A stretch of 64,000 bases of DNA from an uncultured Bacteroidales bacterium. GTDB lineage: Bacteria > Bacteroidota > Bacteroidia > Bacteroidales > WCHB1-69. Position numbers and translations under genes: made by a program. This document shows, in pieces, positions 20,036 to 28,888 of the stretch (positions are counted from its first letter, which is position 1; each line of letters opens with the position of its first letter). A model generated the notes under the pieces. That model did not search any database. It was not told where the DNA came from and saw only the letters and a program-made list of their open reading frames with translations. The stretch lies in the NCBI GenBank assembly GCA_937949745.1, contig CALECM010000059.1, positions 7,325-71,324 of the forward strand. Reading direction: 5' to 3'.

Positions 20036-20092
20036 GTCATTCTGAGCGCAGCGAAAACTCTAATAGAGATCCTTCACTGCGTTCAGGATGAC
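20036..20092. repeat. 57-bp quasi-palindromic intergenic repeat, copy 2
   Basis: It has the same boundaries and centre as copy 1 (19911-19967), differing at a few bases. Both copies are preceded by a CTTTT-like run. A partial half-copy (GGTTCAGGATGACG) follows at 20101-20114. Confidence 0.8.
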
Positions 20093-20127
20093 GCTTTGAT
20101 GGTTCAGGATGACGTTCTGATTATTTC

Positions 20128-20160
20128 CCCTGGTGGCTGAGTTCGTCGAAGCCACCGGGA
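20128..20160 (-). terminator. Hairpin after the large secreted-protein gene
   Basis: GGTGGCT at 20132-20138 pairs with AGCCACC at 20150-20156. The stem can be extended by flanking C and G runs with one G-U pair; the loop contains GAGTTCGTCGA. It starts 4 bases after the minus-strand gene ends and is followed on that strand by an A-rich tract, so it may end that transcript. Its core also resembles a second widespread Bacteroidota palindromic repeat. Confidence 0.5.
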
Positions 20161-20164
20161 AACA

Positions 20165-23100
20165 TTATTTCTTAATACAACGGATGCTATATCCCTGATT
20201 TTTACTACCACTCTTTTCCAGCAGTTCTTCGCAATCATAGCTTAATTCGAAATAATAGGCACTTTGCGCTGATACCGCTTCAGTAGTCCAAAAATAGGTA
20301 TTCCCCATTAAATAGTAAAAACTGTTGGTAACTTCATTATAATAACCGGCGGGTAAAGCGGTAAATCCGGTGCTGTTGTTCCCGGGGTTCTTCAGCCAAT
20401 AATCAGCGGATTTCAGGGCAGGCGCACCATATTCCATCAGGATCCTGAAATCTTCTACCGTAGGCATACTCCATCCGTCCGGACAAATTCCCTGTATATT
20501 GGCTGCTCTTCCCGGAGGACGCGCCGAGTCTACAGCTGCATACCAATTGTATAATCTTCCGAAAGTGGAGATATTCCATGCCGTGTCAGGGTAAAGATCC
20601 GCGTAATATCCTCGTGTTTCAGGGATAGGCCTTCCATCGGCGTAATGCAGGGACTTTAGATTGGACCTGAGCCAGCACTGACTTCCGATTAAGATTCCTT
20701 CATAGATATTTCCGTCAAAGTCTGTGGCATCGGTACATGACTGATTAAGTACCGTAACACGCTGGGTGCAGGAAGCAGAGTTTCCACATGGGTCGGTGGC
20801 GGTCCAGAGAATATCGTATATGCCGGCTCTGACGTTAAAAGGCGCATCATTAACAAGGCTAATCATCGAGTCTCCGTGTTTAAGACTATAAAGATGGTGA
20901 TCCCATGACGGATTGGGAATTTCAAGGATTGTTTCCTGTAAACCGTTAGGAATTATTAAAATAGTGTCATGGCAACTTATGGTAAAATGATAAGTCGCAA
21001 TATCCGGATGATTCAGATATACGGTAGCCATAATGTACAAGCTGTCACAACCGTATGAATTTTTAATGGTCACCTCTTTAGTGCCGGATTCTTCAAAAAG
21101 AGTATCTCCATACATAAAATTAGTGCCGCACGTATATACCGTATCAAAAGATGATATCGGTAATGAAGATGACTGATTTATGGTCAGATGTAATATACGG
21201 GTACTATCACAATTCATTAAAGAGCTATATTGATACCGGTAAGTATAGGTTCCTGCTGCCGAATCGATTGTATTGATGGTAAAGCCATGATCAGTATAAA
21301 TTTCCCCCCGGCAGATACTTCCATGGAATTCCTGTTCATAGGTTGGATTTATAGTTAGAATTAACGATATGATACTATCACATCCATTGAGGGTAGTCAG
21401 TGTGTCACTCCATTGATATATTCCCGGAACGGAGATATCGATACCGGTGAAGTGGTCCGTTATGGCCGGGTTATAAGAAATGTTATTCTGACAAACAGTA
21501 TCACGGAAAATATTTTCATAATACGGATGCACCATTACCGAGGCTTTTACCGGGTCGTTTTGTACACTTACGGTCGCGCTCCAGCCGGAAAAAGTAAGTG
21601 TTCCGTTACTAATGAAAAGTACGGTAAGGCTGTCGCCGGTAGAAGTGTACGGGCCGGGTAAATTCGCATTTAAGTCACCTCCCAGATCTAAAGCCAGTAA
21701 AGGAGAGGAACTGCTGCCGCCGTCATAAATATACATCTTGTCTACATTTGGATTTTCCGTGTAGAATTCATCGAATCGAATGGTTAAGGGCAAACCGTCA
21801 GACGAAATGAATGTATGAATATAATCCTCCAGATAGCTATAGTTATTTTGCGGTCCGCCGGAATCATAAAACCGTACGCTTTCCCCGCAATTTAACCGGG
21901 TAGTACCATTGTTCATCCATACATATCCGGAAGATGTTCCGGGTATATGTTCGCAATAGGAGTCATTTTTCACCGTAATGTAAAACGTCATGTCATTCCG
22001 TAAATGATCAAGCTTCAACTCGGATGGAGTATCTCCGGCATTCCTTATCGTGTCCGAATAGTATAATGAAGTAAGATTCTCATCCTGATACCAGTTTACA
22101 ATATAAGGGTAGGTGAGTGATGCTTCTGCTGTAATAATGGCGTCGTTATCATAACATTCCATGGCGGACGAAACAGTGAGGTCGCAACTCGTCGAGGAAG
22201 GTTTCATGGTGATGATGATACTATCTTCGGGGATCCGGTAATGGCAAAGGCTGTCCATGACTTCCGCAACCCATATATGCATTTTGGATAAAGGTCTTAC
22301 GGTCAATCTGTCGACCTCTCCATCCCTGCGGTTCCGGAATACGGTTGTGGTGATGACCGAATTTTCTTCCTGTGCGATGCTATAGGTGATATCACCCGTA
22401 CCATGCGCGGTTAATTCGACCTGGTATTCTTCCCCGGGACACAGACTTACATCTTCTTTCACACTCACGGAAGGAGCAATGATCACATAGAAAGAAAGAC
22501 TGTCCGTAATGGAAGAACAGTGGCTTCCCAATATCTCAAGATAATAAGTGCCGGATGCCATTGCATTCCGGTCTATCCACAGATCCGCATTTTGTGATTC
22601 GGCATAAAATCCGTTGGGGCCTCTCCATTGATAAGTGACATCCCCCAATGATAAACCGTACATCATGACCCCGTCTCCCTGACAGGCGCCTCCGGTCTGG
22701 GAGCCGTCGGCAAACCAGGCTTTCCTTGCTAGTTCCAGATTCGTGATCGTAATATTGGTATAGAAATTCGCTCCGCAGGCATCTTCGACCCTTACGGAGA
22801 TTTCTTGTCCTTCGAGTCCCGGAATATCGGGAAATTCTCCAATAGTATCCTGGGCCACAATACTCCCTCCTTCGTCTTTTTCACTGAAAATAGTATACAG
22901 GTAGGGCCGGTTCCCGTTTTTCCCCCTTATCTTTATATTGGCAGTCGGATCACCTGAATTACAGACATATGCATGGAAATAATCTATCTCTACGGATCCT
23001 CCGGAATAATATATCACCGTATCGATAACCGCGCATGTATTCCGATCTCCCTGATCCGGGTACATCCTTATCGTATAATTTCCCCTCATGGATAATCGGA

Positions 23101-25090
23101 GCGGGGAGTTTTTCCCGACGGCGTCCGGCGGGTAACCCCCTGTAGGACCGTTTATTATTTTAAAACTAGTCCCGGTATTACTCCCGTCCAGTTGTATCTG
23201 TCCGGCTACCGGAATTACTTCCAGGTAAGAACATTCCTGAGTGAAAGTGTAAGCCGGTTTTTCGCTTATGCTGAGTTCGCCGGGAAAATCCGGTGCTACG
23301 GTATAATTGTAGGTATTACATTGATCCGTAACCTGGAAAACGTAATTCCCTGACGGCAGGTCCAGCGCATTCATATAAATGTAGGCACCGTTACCATAAG
23401 TATCCGAAGTATTTCTGGGATCATCTTTGGTAATGGTCCAATGGTTAGCATCCCGGTCGTAAATGGCTGTAAAATTGTATTTATTTCCGTCGGGACTTTG
23501 TACCAGCTTCACTACCGTACTGTCGAAATGATACCGGGGATCGGTGGCTATGGTATTACTTCGGTATAGATAGATGCTTTTGATGCTTGTCTGACAGTGA
23601 TTTCCTCCGCTGTAATTATTACCCCATGTATAGGAATTGGTAACTCCTCCGGTTTCGGTCACTGACGGTTCGGCGGAAATAAGGACCGTTTCATTCGCTA
23701 TGGTGCATCCATTACGGTCTTTTACCGTGAAATTTACATTTATACCGTCCAATCCGGAAAGATTGTATACATATTCATTCCAGGTAAGGGTATTAACCGT
23801 ATTGGTATGAATAAGCGTATCCTGATCGTTATCCCTTATTTCAATGGATAAGGGCGTTGTATAATAAAAATCAGCGGAACTGCTGTTTATATTTCCGCTT
23901 AGATTATAATGCTTATAATAATTGTATGAATTCTTAACATTATATCTGATTGTTTTTTCCGTGGTGTAATTGCATGAGGTATACTGTGCGGGAATAGTGA
24001 CCGTTGAATCAGGGCTTGTGTCATATTCTTTATAAACATATTTGTTAAGCGGTGAATTAATGGTAAAAGTGCGGCTATATTCCGTTGATTCACATATCTT
24101 AGCCCTTACTTTAAGGGTTACGGTTTTCCCGTACAATTCGCAATAATTGCTTATAGAAGTCAGCGTATCGCGGACAATCCCGGAATCCGGCATATCTTTC
24201 CAGGGCGTATAAACGCCGCCGTCAACACTTACGGCATACTCCCACCAATCTTCCATACCATGTATATGGCTGTACGCGTAATAATAATTCATGTAGGATT
24301 CCAGACCGTAAAGTAAGGAGAACCGGAGAATATTGGAATCGGTCGGATTGTCAGATCCATGATAAATATTTGTGGCGGAGGAACTGTAAGTATTGTCAAT
24401 ATATTCCACCGTCGAGCTCATTACCGGTAAATTATATCCGCATCCGTCGGTAATTCTGAATTCATAATTGCCGGCTCCTAAGCTACCAACCGTATAATAA
24501 TCCTTATAATCGTAATTATTCAGGGAAGTACCGTTATACATATGGGTATGAAAAGTATCGGTCCTCATATATTGTTGATCTTTTATGATTTCCACAAAAA
24601 ACGGAAAAGTACCTTTTTCAATCTTAAGCTGTATTTTTCCCGTCGGGGCACAACTGAAAGAAGGAACATTTCCATAAGGCCTGGATATGGTGAAGTTACC
24701 CTGGAGGATGCCGACTGTGGGAGTCTGATATCCGGAAGTAACCACAACATCATGTATGGTATCGGAAACATTGATAAAATTTCCGGGACCGGAAATTCCT
24801 GTATTGCATAACGCTTCCACCACAACTTTATAAGTTCCGGCTCCAACATCCGTGATAACGTTACCGGTGGATTGCGTGATGCCGGGAATTAAGGAATACC
24901 GGATATTGTCCAGTCTGCTGCCGGCGGTATCCAGCGTGACCGTTATCTCGCCGTCGGCCTGGCACATGGAAGGTCTCACCGTCACAGATGCCCCTAAATG
25001 ACAAGGATCATTTTGCGGGAAGATGGCCAGAGGGAAAAGTAGTAAAAGGAATAAAAACGAAATAGAGGATTTTAATGATTTCTTTTTCAT
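20165..25090 (-). CDS. Large secreted multidomain protein with CUB, HYR and FISUMP domains
   Basis: A 1641-residue exported protein. The signal peptide spans MKKKSLKSS and a long Leu/Phe core ending near residue 25. The first 1000 residues are beta-rich, Cys-containing modules of the SprB/Ig type, with recurring ends such as GAGTYKVVVE and GAGNYEFRITDGCG. About 1065-1176 reads as a CUB domain (GESVRFYDSGGP, DKMYIYDGGSS, SGWSATVSV). Then come short repeats ending NGCDSIISLILTI or NCDSTRILHLTI, and an HYR-like module (AGIYDILWTATDPCGN). About 1455-1641 is a Fibrobacter major paralogous (FISUMP) domain (GSQCWLRSNL, GRLYNWYAA, CPDGWSMPT, GYSIRCIKK). It has no T9SS sorting domain or lipobox that I can see, so its final location is open. 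An adhesive or binding role is inference. Confidence 0.82.
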   Translation of the reverse strand: MKKKSLKSSISFLFLLLLFPLAIFPQNDPCHLGASVTVRPSMCQADGEITVTLDTAGSRLDNIRYSLIPGITQSTGNVITDVGAGTYKVVVEALCNTGISGPGNFINVSDTIHDVVVTSGYQTPTVGILQGNFTISRPYGNVPSFSCAPTGKIQLKIEKGTFPFFVEIIKDQQYMRTDTFHTHMYNGTSLNNYDYKDYYTVGSLGAGNYEFRITDGCGYNLPVMSSTVEYIDNTYSSSATNIYHGSDNPTDSNILRFSLLYGLESYMNYYYAYSHIHGMEDWWEYAVSVDGGVYTPWKDMPDSGIVRDTLTSISNYCELYGKTVTLKVRAKICESTEYSRTFTINSPLNKYVYKEYDTSPDSTVTIPAQYTSCNYTTEKTIRYNVKNSYNYYKHYNLSGNINSSSADFYYTTPLSIEIRDNDQDTLIHTNTVNTLTWNEYVYNLSGLDGINVNFTVKDRNGCTIANETVLISAEPSVTETGGVTNSYTWGNNYSGGNHCQTSIKSIYLYRSNTIATDPRYHFDSTVVKLVQSPDGNKYNFTAIYDRDANHWTITKDDPRNTSDTYGNGAYIYMNALDLPSGNYVFQVTDQCNTYNYTVAPDFPGELSISEKPAYTFTQECSYLEVIPVAGQIQLDGSNTGTSFKIINGPTGGYPPDAVGKNSPLRLSMRGNYTIRMYPDQGDRNTCAVIDTVIYYSGGSVEIDYFHAYVCNSGDPTANIKIRGKNGNRPYLYTIFSEKDEGGSIVAQDTIGEFPDIPGLEGQEISVRVEDACGANFYTNITITNLELARKAWFADGSQTGGACQGDGVMMYGLSLGDVTYQWRGPNGFYAESQNADLWIDRNAMASGTYYLEILGSHCSSITDSLSFYVIIAPSVSVKEDVSLCPGEEYQVELTAHGTGDITYSIAQEENSVITTTVFRNRRDGEVDRLTVRPLSKMHIWVAEVMDSLCHYRIPEDSIIITMKPSSTSCDLTVSSAMECYDNDAIITAEASLTYPYIVNWYQDENLTSLYYSDTIRNAGDTPSELKLDHLRNDMTFYITVKNDSYCEHIPGTSSGYVWMNNGTTRLNCGESVRFYDSGGPQNNYSYLEDYIHTFISSDGLPLTIRFDEFYTENPNVDKMYIYDGGSSSSPLLALDLGGDLNANLPGPYTSTGDSLTVLFISNGTLTFSGWSATVSVQNDPVKASVMVHPYYENIFRDTVCQNNISYNPAITDHFTGIDISVPGIYQWSDTLTTLNGCDSIISLILTINPTYEQEFHGSICRGEIYTDHGFTINTIDSAAGTYTYRYQYSSLMNCDSTRILHLTINQSSSLPISSFDTVYTCGTNFMYGDTLFEESGTKEVTIKNSYGCDSLYIMATVYLNHPDIATYHFTISCHDTILIIPNGLQETILEIPNPSWDHHLYSLKHGDSMISLVNDAPFNVRAGIYDILWTATDPCGNSASCTQRVTVLNQSCTDATDFDGNIYEGILIGSQCWLRSNLKSLHYADGRPIPETRGYYADLYPDTAWNISTFGRLYNWYAAVDSARPPGRAANIQGICPDGWSMPTVEDFRILMEYGAPALKSADYWLKNPGNNSTGFTALPAGYYNEVTNSFYYLMGNTYFWTTEAVSAQSAYYFELSYDCEELLEKSGSKNQGYSIRCIKK

Positions 25091-25669
25091 TATGACGTAT
25101 TTTGGTTATTGAAAAGAGGATATTTTTATCCCGATTTTTTCTTATAGCTAATTAAAGTATTAAACGATCCAAAAATCCAATAAAATTCACTTTTTAATGA
25201 ATTTTTAATAAGATGTGCAAATATAATCATTTTTTTATATGTTTATTCAAATTGTGAATATTTGGATGAAAAAAATAAATATTATTTGCAATATTCTTAT
25301 TTTCAATAATAAAAAAACGCCACAAAATCCTATTTTTTACTAATCTGATGTTTTTTTCTTATAAAAATGACTGTATAAATAAAAAATGCAAGTTGTATGT
25401 ATTTTTACTTAAATATTCTTTAAAATGAAGCGGATATTCAATTTTTTGAAAAACTATTTATAGAGATATAAAAAAACCGTCTATAAATCTTATTTCTTCG
25501 GTGATATTGAAGGTATTTGGATATCTCCTTTTTTGGCCGATTATCAACGTAATGATTATTAGAGGATTATTTTATTTTGGAATTTCAGGAAATTTTAAAG
25601 GGTCTCTTTCTGGAGTAATAAATTTTTTATCTGTAAAATAGCACAAACAGCTTTTTTATCCTTAATAAA
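25091..25669. other. AT-rich intergenic stretch
   Basis: About 580 very AT-rich bases between two minus-strand genes. The right-hand part (25260-25669) shows no gene or clear terminator. The left-hand part holds the promoter of the large secreted protein at 25218-25251 and its leader of about 120 bases. Confidence 0.5.
25218..25251 (-). promoter_or_regulatory. Promoter of the large secreted-protein gene
   Basis: On the minus strand TTTG (25251-25248) is followed after 22 bases by TATATTTG (25225-25218), a good match to the Bacteroidota consensus. The start codon is about 128 bases downstream. Confidence 0.6.
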
Positions 25670-26710
25670 TCAGTTTTCTTCCTGGTAAAATATTTTGTAA
25701 AATTTCCGGCCTTTATCATCCGTACCCTGTTCTATAAGTTCACGGTTGCCGTGGACATAAATATGGAAGTTTTTATCCAGTTTAATGACGCTTTTGAAAA
25801 CTCTCGTTTGTTTTTTAATCGCATTATCCGAGATGGTAAACCGGTCGGCGATCTCTATTTCTTTTTCCTGTTCGTAATTTTTCTTATAACTGGTAAAACT
25901 GTCAATGACTTCCGGCTGAGTCAGCACTTCTTCCGTAAATTCCCCGAGGTCGAAACTATCATTGTCTTTGAAAAATTTTACCGAGCGGTTCAACAGATCG
26001 ATCTGGTCGGCTTTATTCACCTCGAATTCCTGCGGAAGCTCTTTCGTGATATAATCCTTGCACATCGACATTACCTGTTGCGTGTGGAAATATTCATCCC
26101 TTTTTTGACATATATGCAAAAAAGATTCGGTCCAGTATTGTGCTTCGGTATTCCTGTTGGTATTGTCGATGATTTCAATCTGGTATCCGTTATCTTTATC
26201 TATGTTAAAAATAAGGCATCCTTTATCCAGTTTGTTGATACTTATACCATTTTCCGATTTAATGGCCAGGTCTTCTCCCACGGTCTCTATTTTCAGAAAA
26301 GTATCTTTATTTTCCGATTTAAATAATCCGATAGCTTCCCTGTTTTCTCCTTTAAAATCGCAATCCGTAAAATATACTGCAAAGAATTCCCCGTTTCTGA
26401 TTTGCGGATGGGTACTCTGCTCAAACAGATACTTGACCAGTTCTTTAGAATGTTCCAGTAGTTTATCCGGATTTTCGAATATGTCCGATACCAGACGGTA
26501 TACTTTGTTATCCGGATTTTCTTCGAGATCGAAATGGTAAAGAAGGTCACTTTTGAAAGGCTTAAGGAAATAAAGCAGTAGCAATTCTTCAAGATCGGGT
26601 GGGAGAGATATGGTGGAATCAGAGAGTACAGGCAATTCTTCCGTGTTTTGATTTCCTGTTTTATGAACAGCCATTTGCCTGATAACGGTTTCTGAAGTAT
26701 GGTGAAGCAT
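25670..26710 (-). CDS. Nucleoid-associated protein, NdpA/YejK family
   Basis: A 346-residue cytosolic protein whose overall pattern fits the 37-kDa nucleoid-associated family: a conserved start (AVHKTGNQ), a central EFFAVYFTDCDF segment, IDNTNRNTEAQYWTESFL, and a C-terminal RVFKSVIKLDKNFHIYVHG. Relatives bind the nucleoid, though their exact job is poorly known. It is a single gene with a -7 box 23 bases upstream, divergent from the AraC gene. No N-terminal signal or membrane segment is present. Confidence 0.85.
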   Translation of the reverse strand: MLHHTSETVIRQMAVHKTGNQNTEELPVLSDSTISLPPDLEELLLLYFLKPFKSDLLYHFDLEENPDNKVYRLVSDIFENPDKLLEHSKELVKYLFEQSTHPQIRNGEFFAVYFTDCDFKGENREAIGLFKSENKDTFLKIETVGEDLAIKSENGISINKLDKGCLIFNIDKDNGYQIEIIDNTNRNTEAQYWTESFLHICQKRDEYFHTQQVMSMCKDYITKELPQEFEVNKADQIDLLNRSVKFFKDNDSFDLGEFTEEVLTQPEVIDSFTSYKKNYEQEKEIEIADRFTISDNAIKKQTRVFKSVIKLDKNFHIYVHGNRELIEQGTDDKGRKFYKIFYQEEN

Positions 26711-26732
26711 AGTGCGATTGATTTATTAGGCA

Positions 26733-26740
26733 CAAAAATA
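26733..26740 (-). promoter_or_regulatory. -7 promoter box for the NdpA-family gene
   Basis: The minus strand reads TATTTTTG, 23 bases upstream of the start codon at 26710. Confidence 0.5.
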
Positions 26741-26839
26741 CACTTTTTTACAGAGTTATTGAGCCAGGATGAAGGTGACTGGCAAAACAGATCCATCTTA
26801 AAAATGGCCCTCCTTACAATATTATCTCTTTAACATAGT

Positions 26840-26847
26840 TATTTTTG
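26840..26847 (+). promoter_or_regulatory. -7 promoter box for the AraC-family gene
   Basis: TATTTTTG lies 20 bases before the first ATG at 26868. The promoter is divergent from that of the NdpA-family gene. Confidence 0.5.
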
Positions 26848-26867
26848 CACCATTCAATCAGCCGGAT

Positions 26868-27680
26868 ATGATGCAGGATTTTTCTTTTTACGATCCCTCT
26901 CCTCTGTTACGTCCTTACGTGAAATATTATTGGATACTAAAGGATAACGGAAAAAAAGGAAGCATAGCGCAGCGCGTTATTCCTACCGGGTGCCTGCAAT
27001 TAATTTTTCACAGGAAAGAAAGGCTCTTCTCTTCCGGAGAAAAGGTTTTGCAGCCGCGTGCTTTTCTGGGTGGGCAGATGATCGGTTATGACGATCTGGT
27101 ATTTACCGGTACAATAGATATGGTTGTGGTTGTGTTTAATCCGCAGGGAGCCGGCCCTTTTTTTCCGGTACCGCTTTCCGAATTATCAGGAAAGACGGTT
27201 CCCATAGCGGAGATCAGTCAGGAAATGGCATTGTTGGAAAACCGTGTTCTGGATACCCGGGAGAATCAGGAAGCGATCCGCCTGATCGAAAGTTTCTTGT
27301 TGAAAACTCTGGTTTCTTCCCAGAACTACCATGCGGCAAGAGTAACGGCCACGATCCATGCCATTAACCGCAATCCGCATCTCACATTGGATGAATTATC
27401 CGAAATGGCCTGTCTCAGTCCGAAGCAGTATGGCAGGGTATTTACGGGACAGACGGGTTTTAAACCAAAGGAATTCGCCAGGATAGTCCGTTTGCAAAGA
27501 GCTCTTTACCTGTTACAGCAATATCCGCACATTACACTAAGTCGGCTAACTTATGAGTGCGGGTTCTATGACCAGGCTCATATGGTCAGGGAGTTCAAGG
27601 CTATTTCGGGTTATACGCCGAAAGAATACCTGTCCGTTTGCGAGCCGTATTCCGATTATTTTTCAGGAAAAAAAGAATGA
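26868..27680 (+). CDS. AraC-family transcriptional regulator
   Basis: 270 residues. The N-terminal half (about 1-140) matches the sensor-like region found in many Bacteroidota AraC proteins (YDPSPLLRPYVKYYWILKDN, RVIPTGCLQLIFHR). The C-terminal AraC DNA-binding domain has two helix-turn-helix motifs (about 160-265), the second containing ITLSRLTYECGFYDQAHMVREFK and GYTPKEY. The ligand and target genes are unknown. Two ATG codons in tandem (26868 and 26871) could both serve. The gene converges on the GldH-like gene with 4 bases between, and no terminator is visible. Confidence 0.9.
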   Translation: MMQDFSFYDPSPLLRPYVKYYWILKDNGKKGSIAQRVIPTGCLQLIFHRKERLFSSGEKVLQPRAFLGGQMIGYDDLVFTGTIDMVVVVFNPQGAGPFFPVPLSELSGKTVPIAEISQEMALLENRVLDTRENQEAIRLIESFLLKTLVSSQNYHAARVTATIHAINRNPHLTLDELSEMACLSPKQYGRVFTGQTGFKPKEFARIVRLQRALYLLQQYPHITLSRLTYECGFYDQAHMVREFKAISGYTPKEYLSVCEPYSDYFSGKKE

Positions 27681-27684
27681 TGAT

Positions 27685-28173
27685 CTAAGCTTCTTCCGGC
27701 AATTTGACCACTTTTACCGTAAGTGATTTGATGCCGTAAAGGTTAAATTTCTCATATTTACGGTAAATACGGAAATTATATTTTCCCGGGGAAGTGAAAT
27801 ATTTTTTCCGGTAAGCTTCCACGCTGACGGTTTTACTATTCTCCTTGCCTTCTTCATTAAAAAGGAGGTTCACTCTTCTTTGAGATTCACCGCCTTCAGG
27901 TGAGGTAATAGTAATGATAAGTTGGAGCATGTCGATATCCAGATAATCTTCTTTCTCCACTTCCAGTATTATCTTGCAGGGGGAAGAGACATCGGCGATA
28001 TCAAGGTTGAAAGAGACGAATTTATCGTCAAAATTCCAGTCTGAGTTTTCGAAAACATAAGTATCTTCCGCCATTACCCTCTCTTTTTTGTTACTGCAAC
28101 CGGTCGAAAGAACGACCATGCTTAGCAGAATAACAACGGAAAAAGCCGGTTTCGAATGAAAAAAGAGTTTCAT
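27685..28173 (-). CDS. GldH-like lipoprotein
   Basis: 162 residues from the ATG at 28173. MKLFFHSKPAFSVVILLSMV leads to LSTGC, a good lipobox near residue 24, so it is an inner- or outer-membrane lipoprotein. The mature part follows the GldH layout: an early WNFDD and V-F strand, a long beta region with PEGGESQRRVNL, FTSPGKYNFRIY, and LYGIKSLTVKVVKL at the end. Its length also matches GldH, which in Flavobacterium is needed for gliding and T9SS function. The reading frame extends further upstream (to 28260), but that adds sequence before a complete signal peptide and runs through two promoter boxes. The assignment is by pattern only. Confidence 0.6.
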   Translation of the reverse strand: MKLFFHSKPAFSVVILLSMVVLSTGCSNKKERVMAEDTYVFENSDWNFDDKFVSFNLDIADVSSPCKIILEVEKEDYLDIDMLQLIITITSPEGGESQRRVNLLFNEEGKENSKTVSVEAYRKKYFTSPGKYNFRIYRKYEKFNLYGIKSLTVKVVKLPEEA

Positions 28174-28202
28174 AATAAAATACGTTGTTCGATTAATATT
28201 TT

Positions 28203-28210
28203 TAATTTTG
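28203..28210 (+). promoter_or_regulatory. -7 promoter box for the RNase H gene
   Basis: TAATTTTG lies 36 bases before the ATG at 28247. It overlaps the upstream end of the open frame (28208), so translation should begin at 28247. Confidence 0.5.
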
Positions 28211-28223
28211 CCGATTGATGAGG

Positions 28224-28231
28224 CAAAAATA
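28224..28231 (-). promoter_or_regulatory. -7 promoter box for the GldH-like gene
   Basis: The minus strand reads TATTTTTG, 50 bases upstream of the ATG at 28173. It lies only 13 bases from the opposing RNase H box, so the two promoters overlap and probably exclude each other. Confidence 0.5.
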
Positions 28232-28246
28232 ACACTTTTCACTAAC

Positions 28247-28888
28247 ATGACGAATAACAAAAAGTATTATGTCGTATGGACAGGCAGGATTATAGGTGTT
28301 TTTGATGATTGGGCGACCTGTAAAGCGCAGATAGATAATTTCCAGGGTGCGAAATATAAATCTTTTCCTTCCAGGATGGAGGCTGAGCGGGCTTTTTTCG
28401 ATGGATATTCAGCGTACTATAAGAAAAATCCTCCGGTGAGAAAAGACGCGGGAGGAATGAAACTGACCGCCGATGATCCTAAACCCCAGTTGAACAGCCT
28501 CTCGGTAGATGCGGCCTGGAATACGGTAACAAAAGATATGGAATATCAAGGGGTTTATACGGCAACCCGGGAGTTAATCTTCAAAAAAGGTCCTTATAAA
28601 GGAGCCAGTAATAACATAGGCGAATTCCTGGCTTTAGTTCACGGACTGGCTTTGTTGAAACAGCAAAACAGTCCTATCCCGATATATACCGATAGTGTAA
28701 CGGCCATGACGTGGGTCCGTCACAAAAAAAGTAAATCGGTCATATTGCCTACGGAAGAGAACCGCGAGGTTTTCGAATTGTTACAACGGGCTGAATTATG
28801 GCTGCAAAATAACCAATATACCACCCCCATTATTAAGTGGAATACGAAATTGTGGGGAGAAATACCGGCCGATTTCGGAAGAAAATGA
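28247..28888 (+). CDS. Ribonuclease H with viroplasmin-type N-terminal domain
   Basis: 213 residues from the ATG at 28247. The N-terminal domain (about 5-48: KKYYVVWTGRIIGVFDDWATCKAQI) is the caulimovirus viroplasmin/RNase H1 hybrid-binding module, which holds RNA-DNA duplexes. The C-terminal RNase HI domain (about 80-210) shows Asp88 (VDAAW), Glu126 (GEFLAL) and Asp149 (YTDS) of the metal site. It removes RNA from hybrids during replication and repair. The start is set by the promoter box at 28203-28210 and by homology beginning right after MTNN. The gene abuts tpiA tail to tail with no spacer. Confidence 0.88.
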   Translation: MTNNKKYYVVWTGRIIGVFDDWATCKAQIDNFQGAKYKSFPSRMEAERAFFDGYSAYYKKNPPVRKDAGGMKLTADDPKPQLNSLSVDAAWNTVTKDMEYQGVYTATRELIFKKGPYKGASNNIGEFLALVHGLALLKQQNSPIPIYTDSVTAMTWVRHKKSKSVILPTEENREVFELLQRAELWLQNNQYTTPIIKWNTKLWGEIPADFGRK

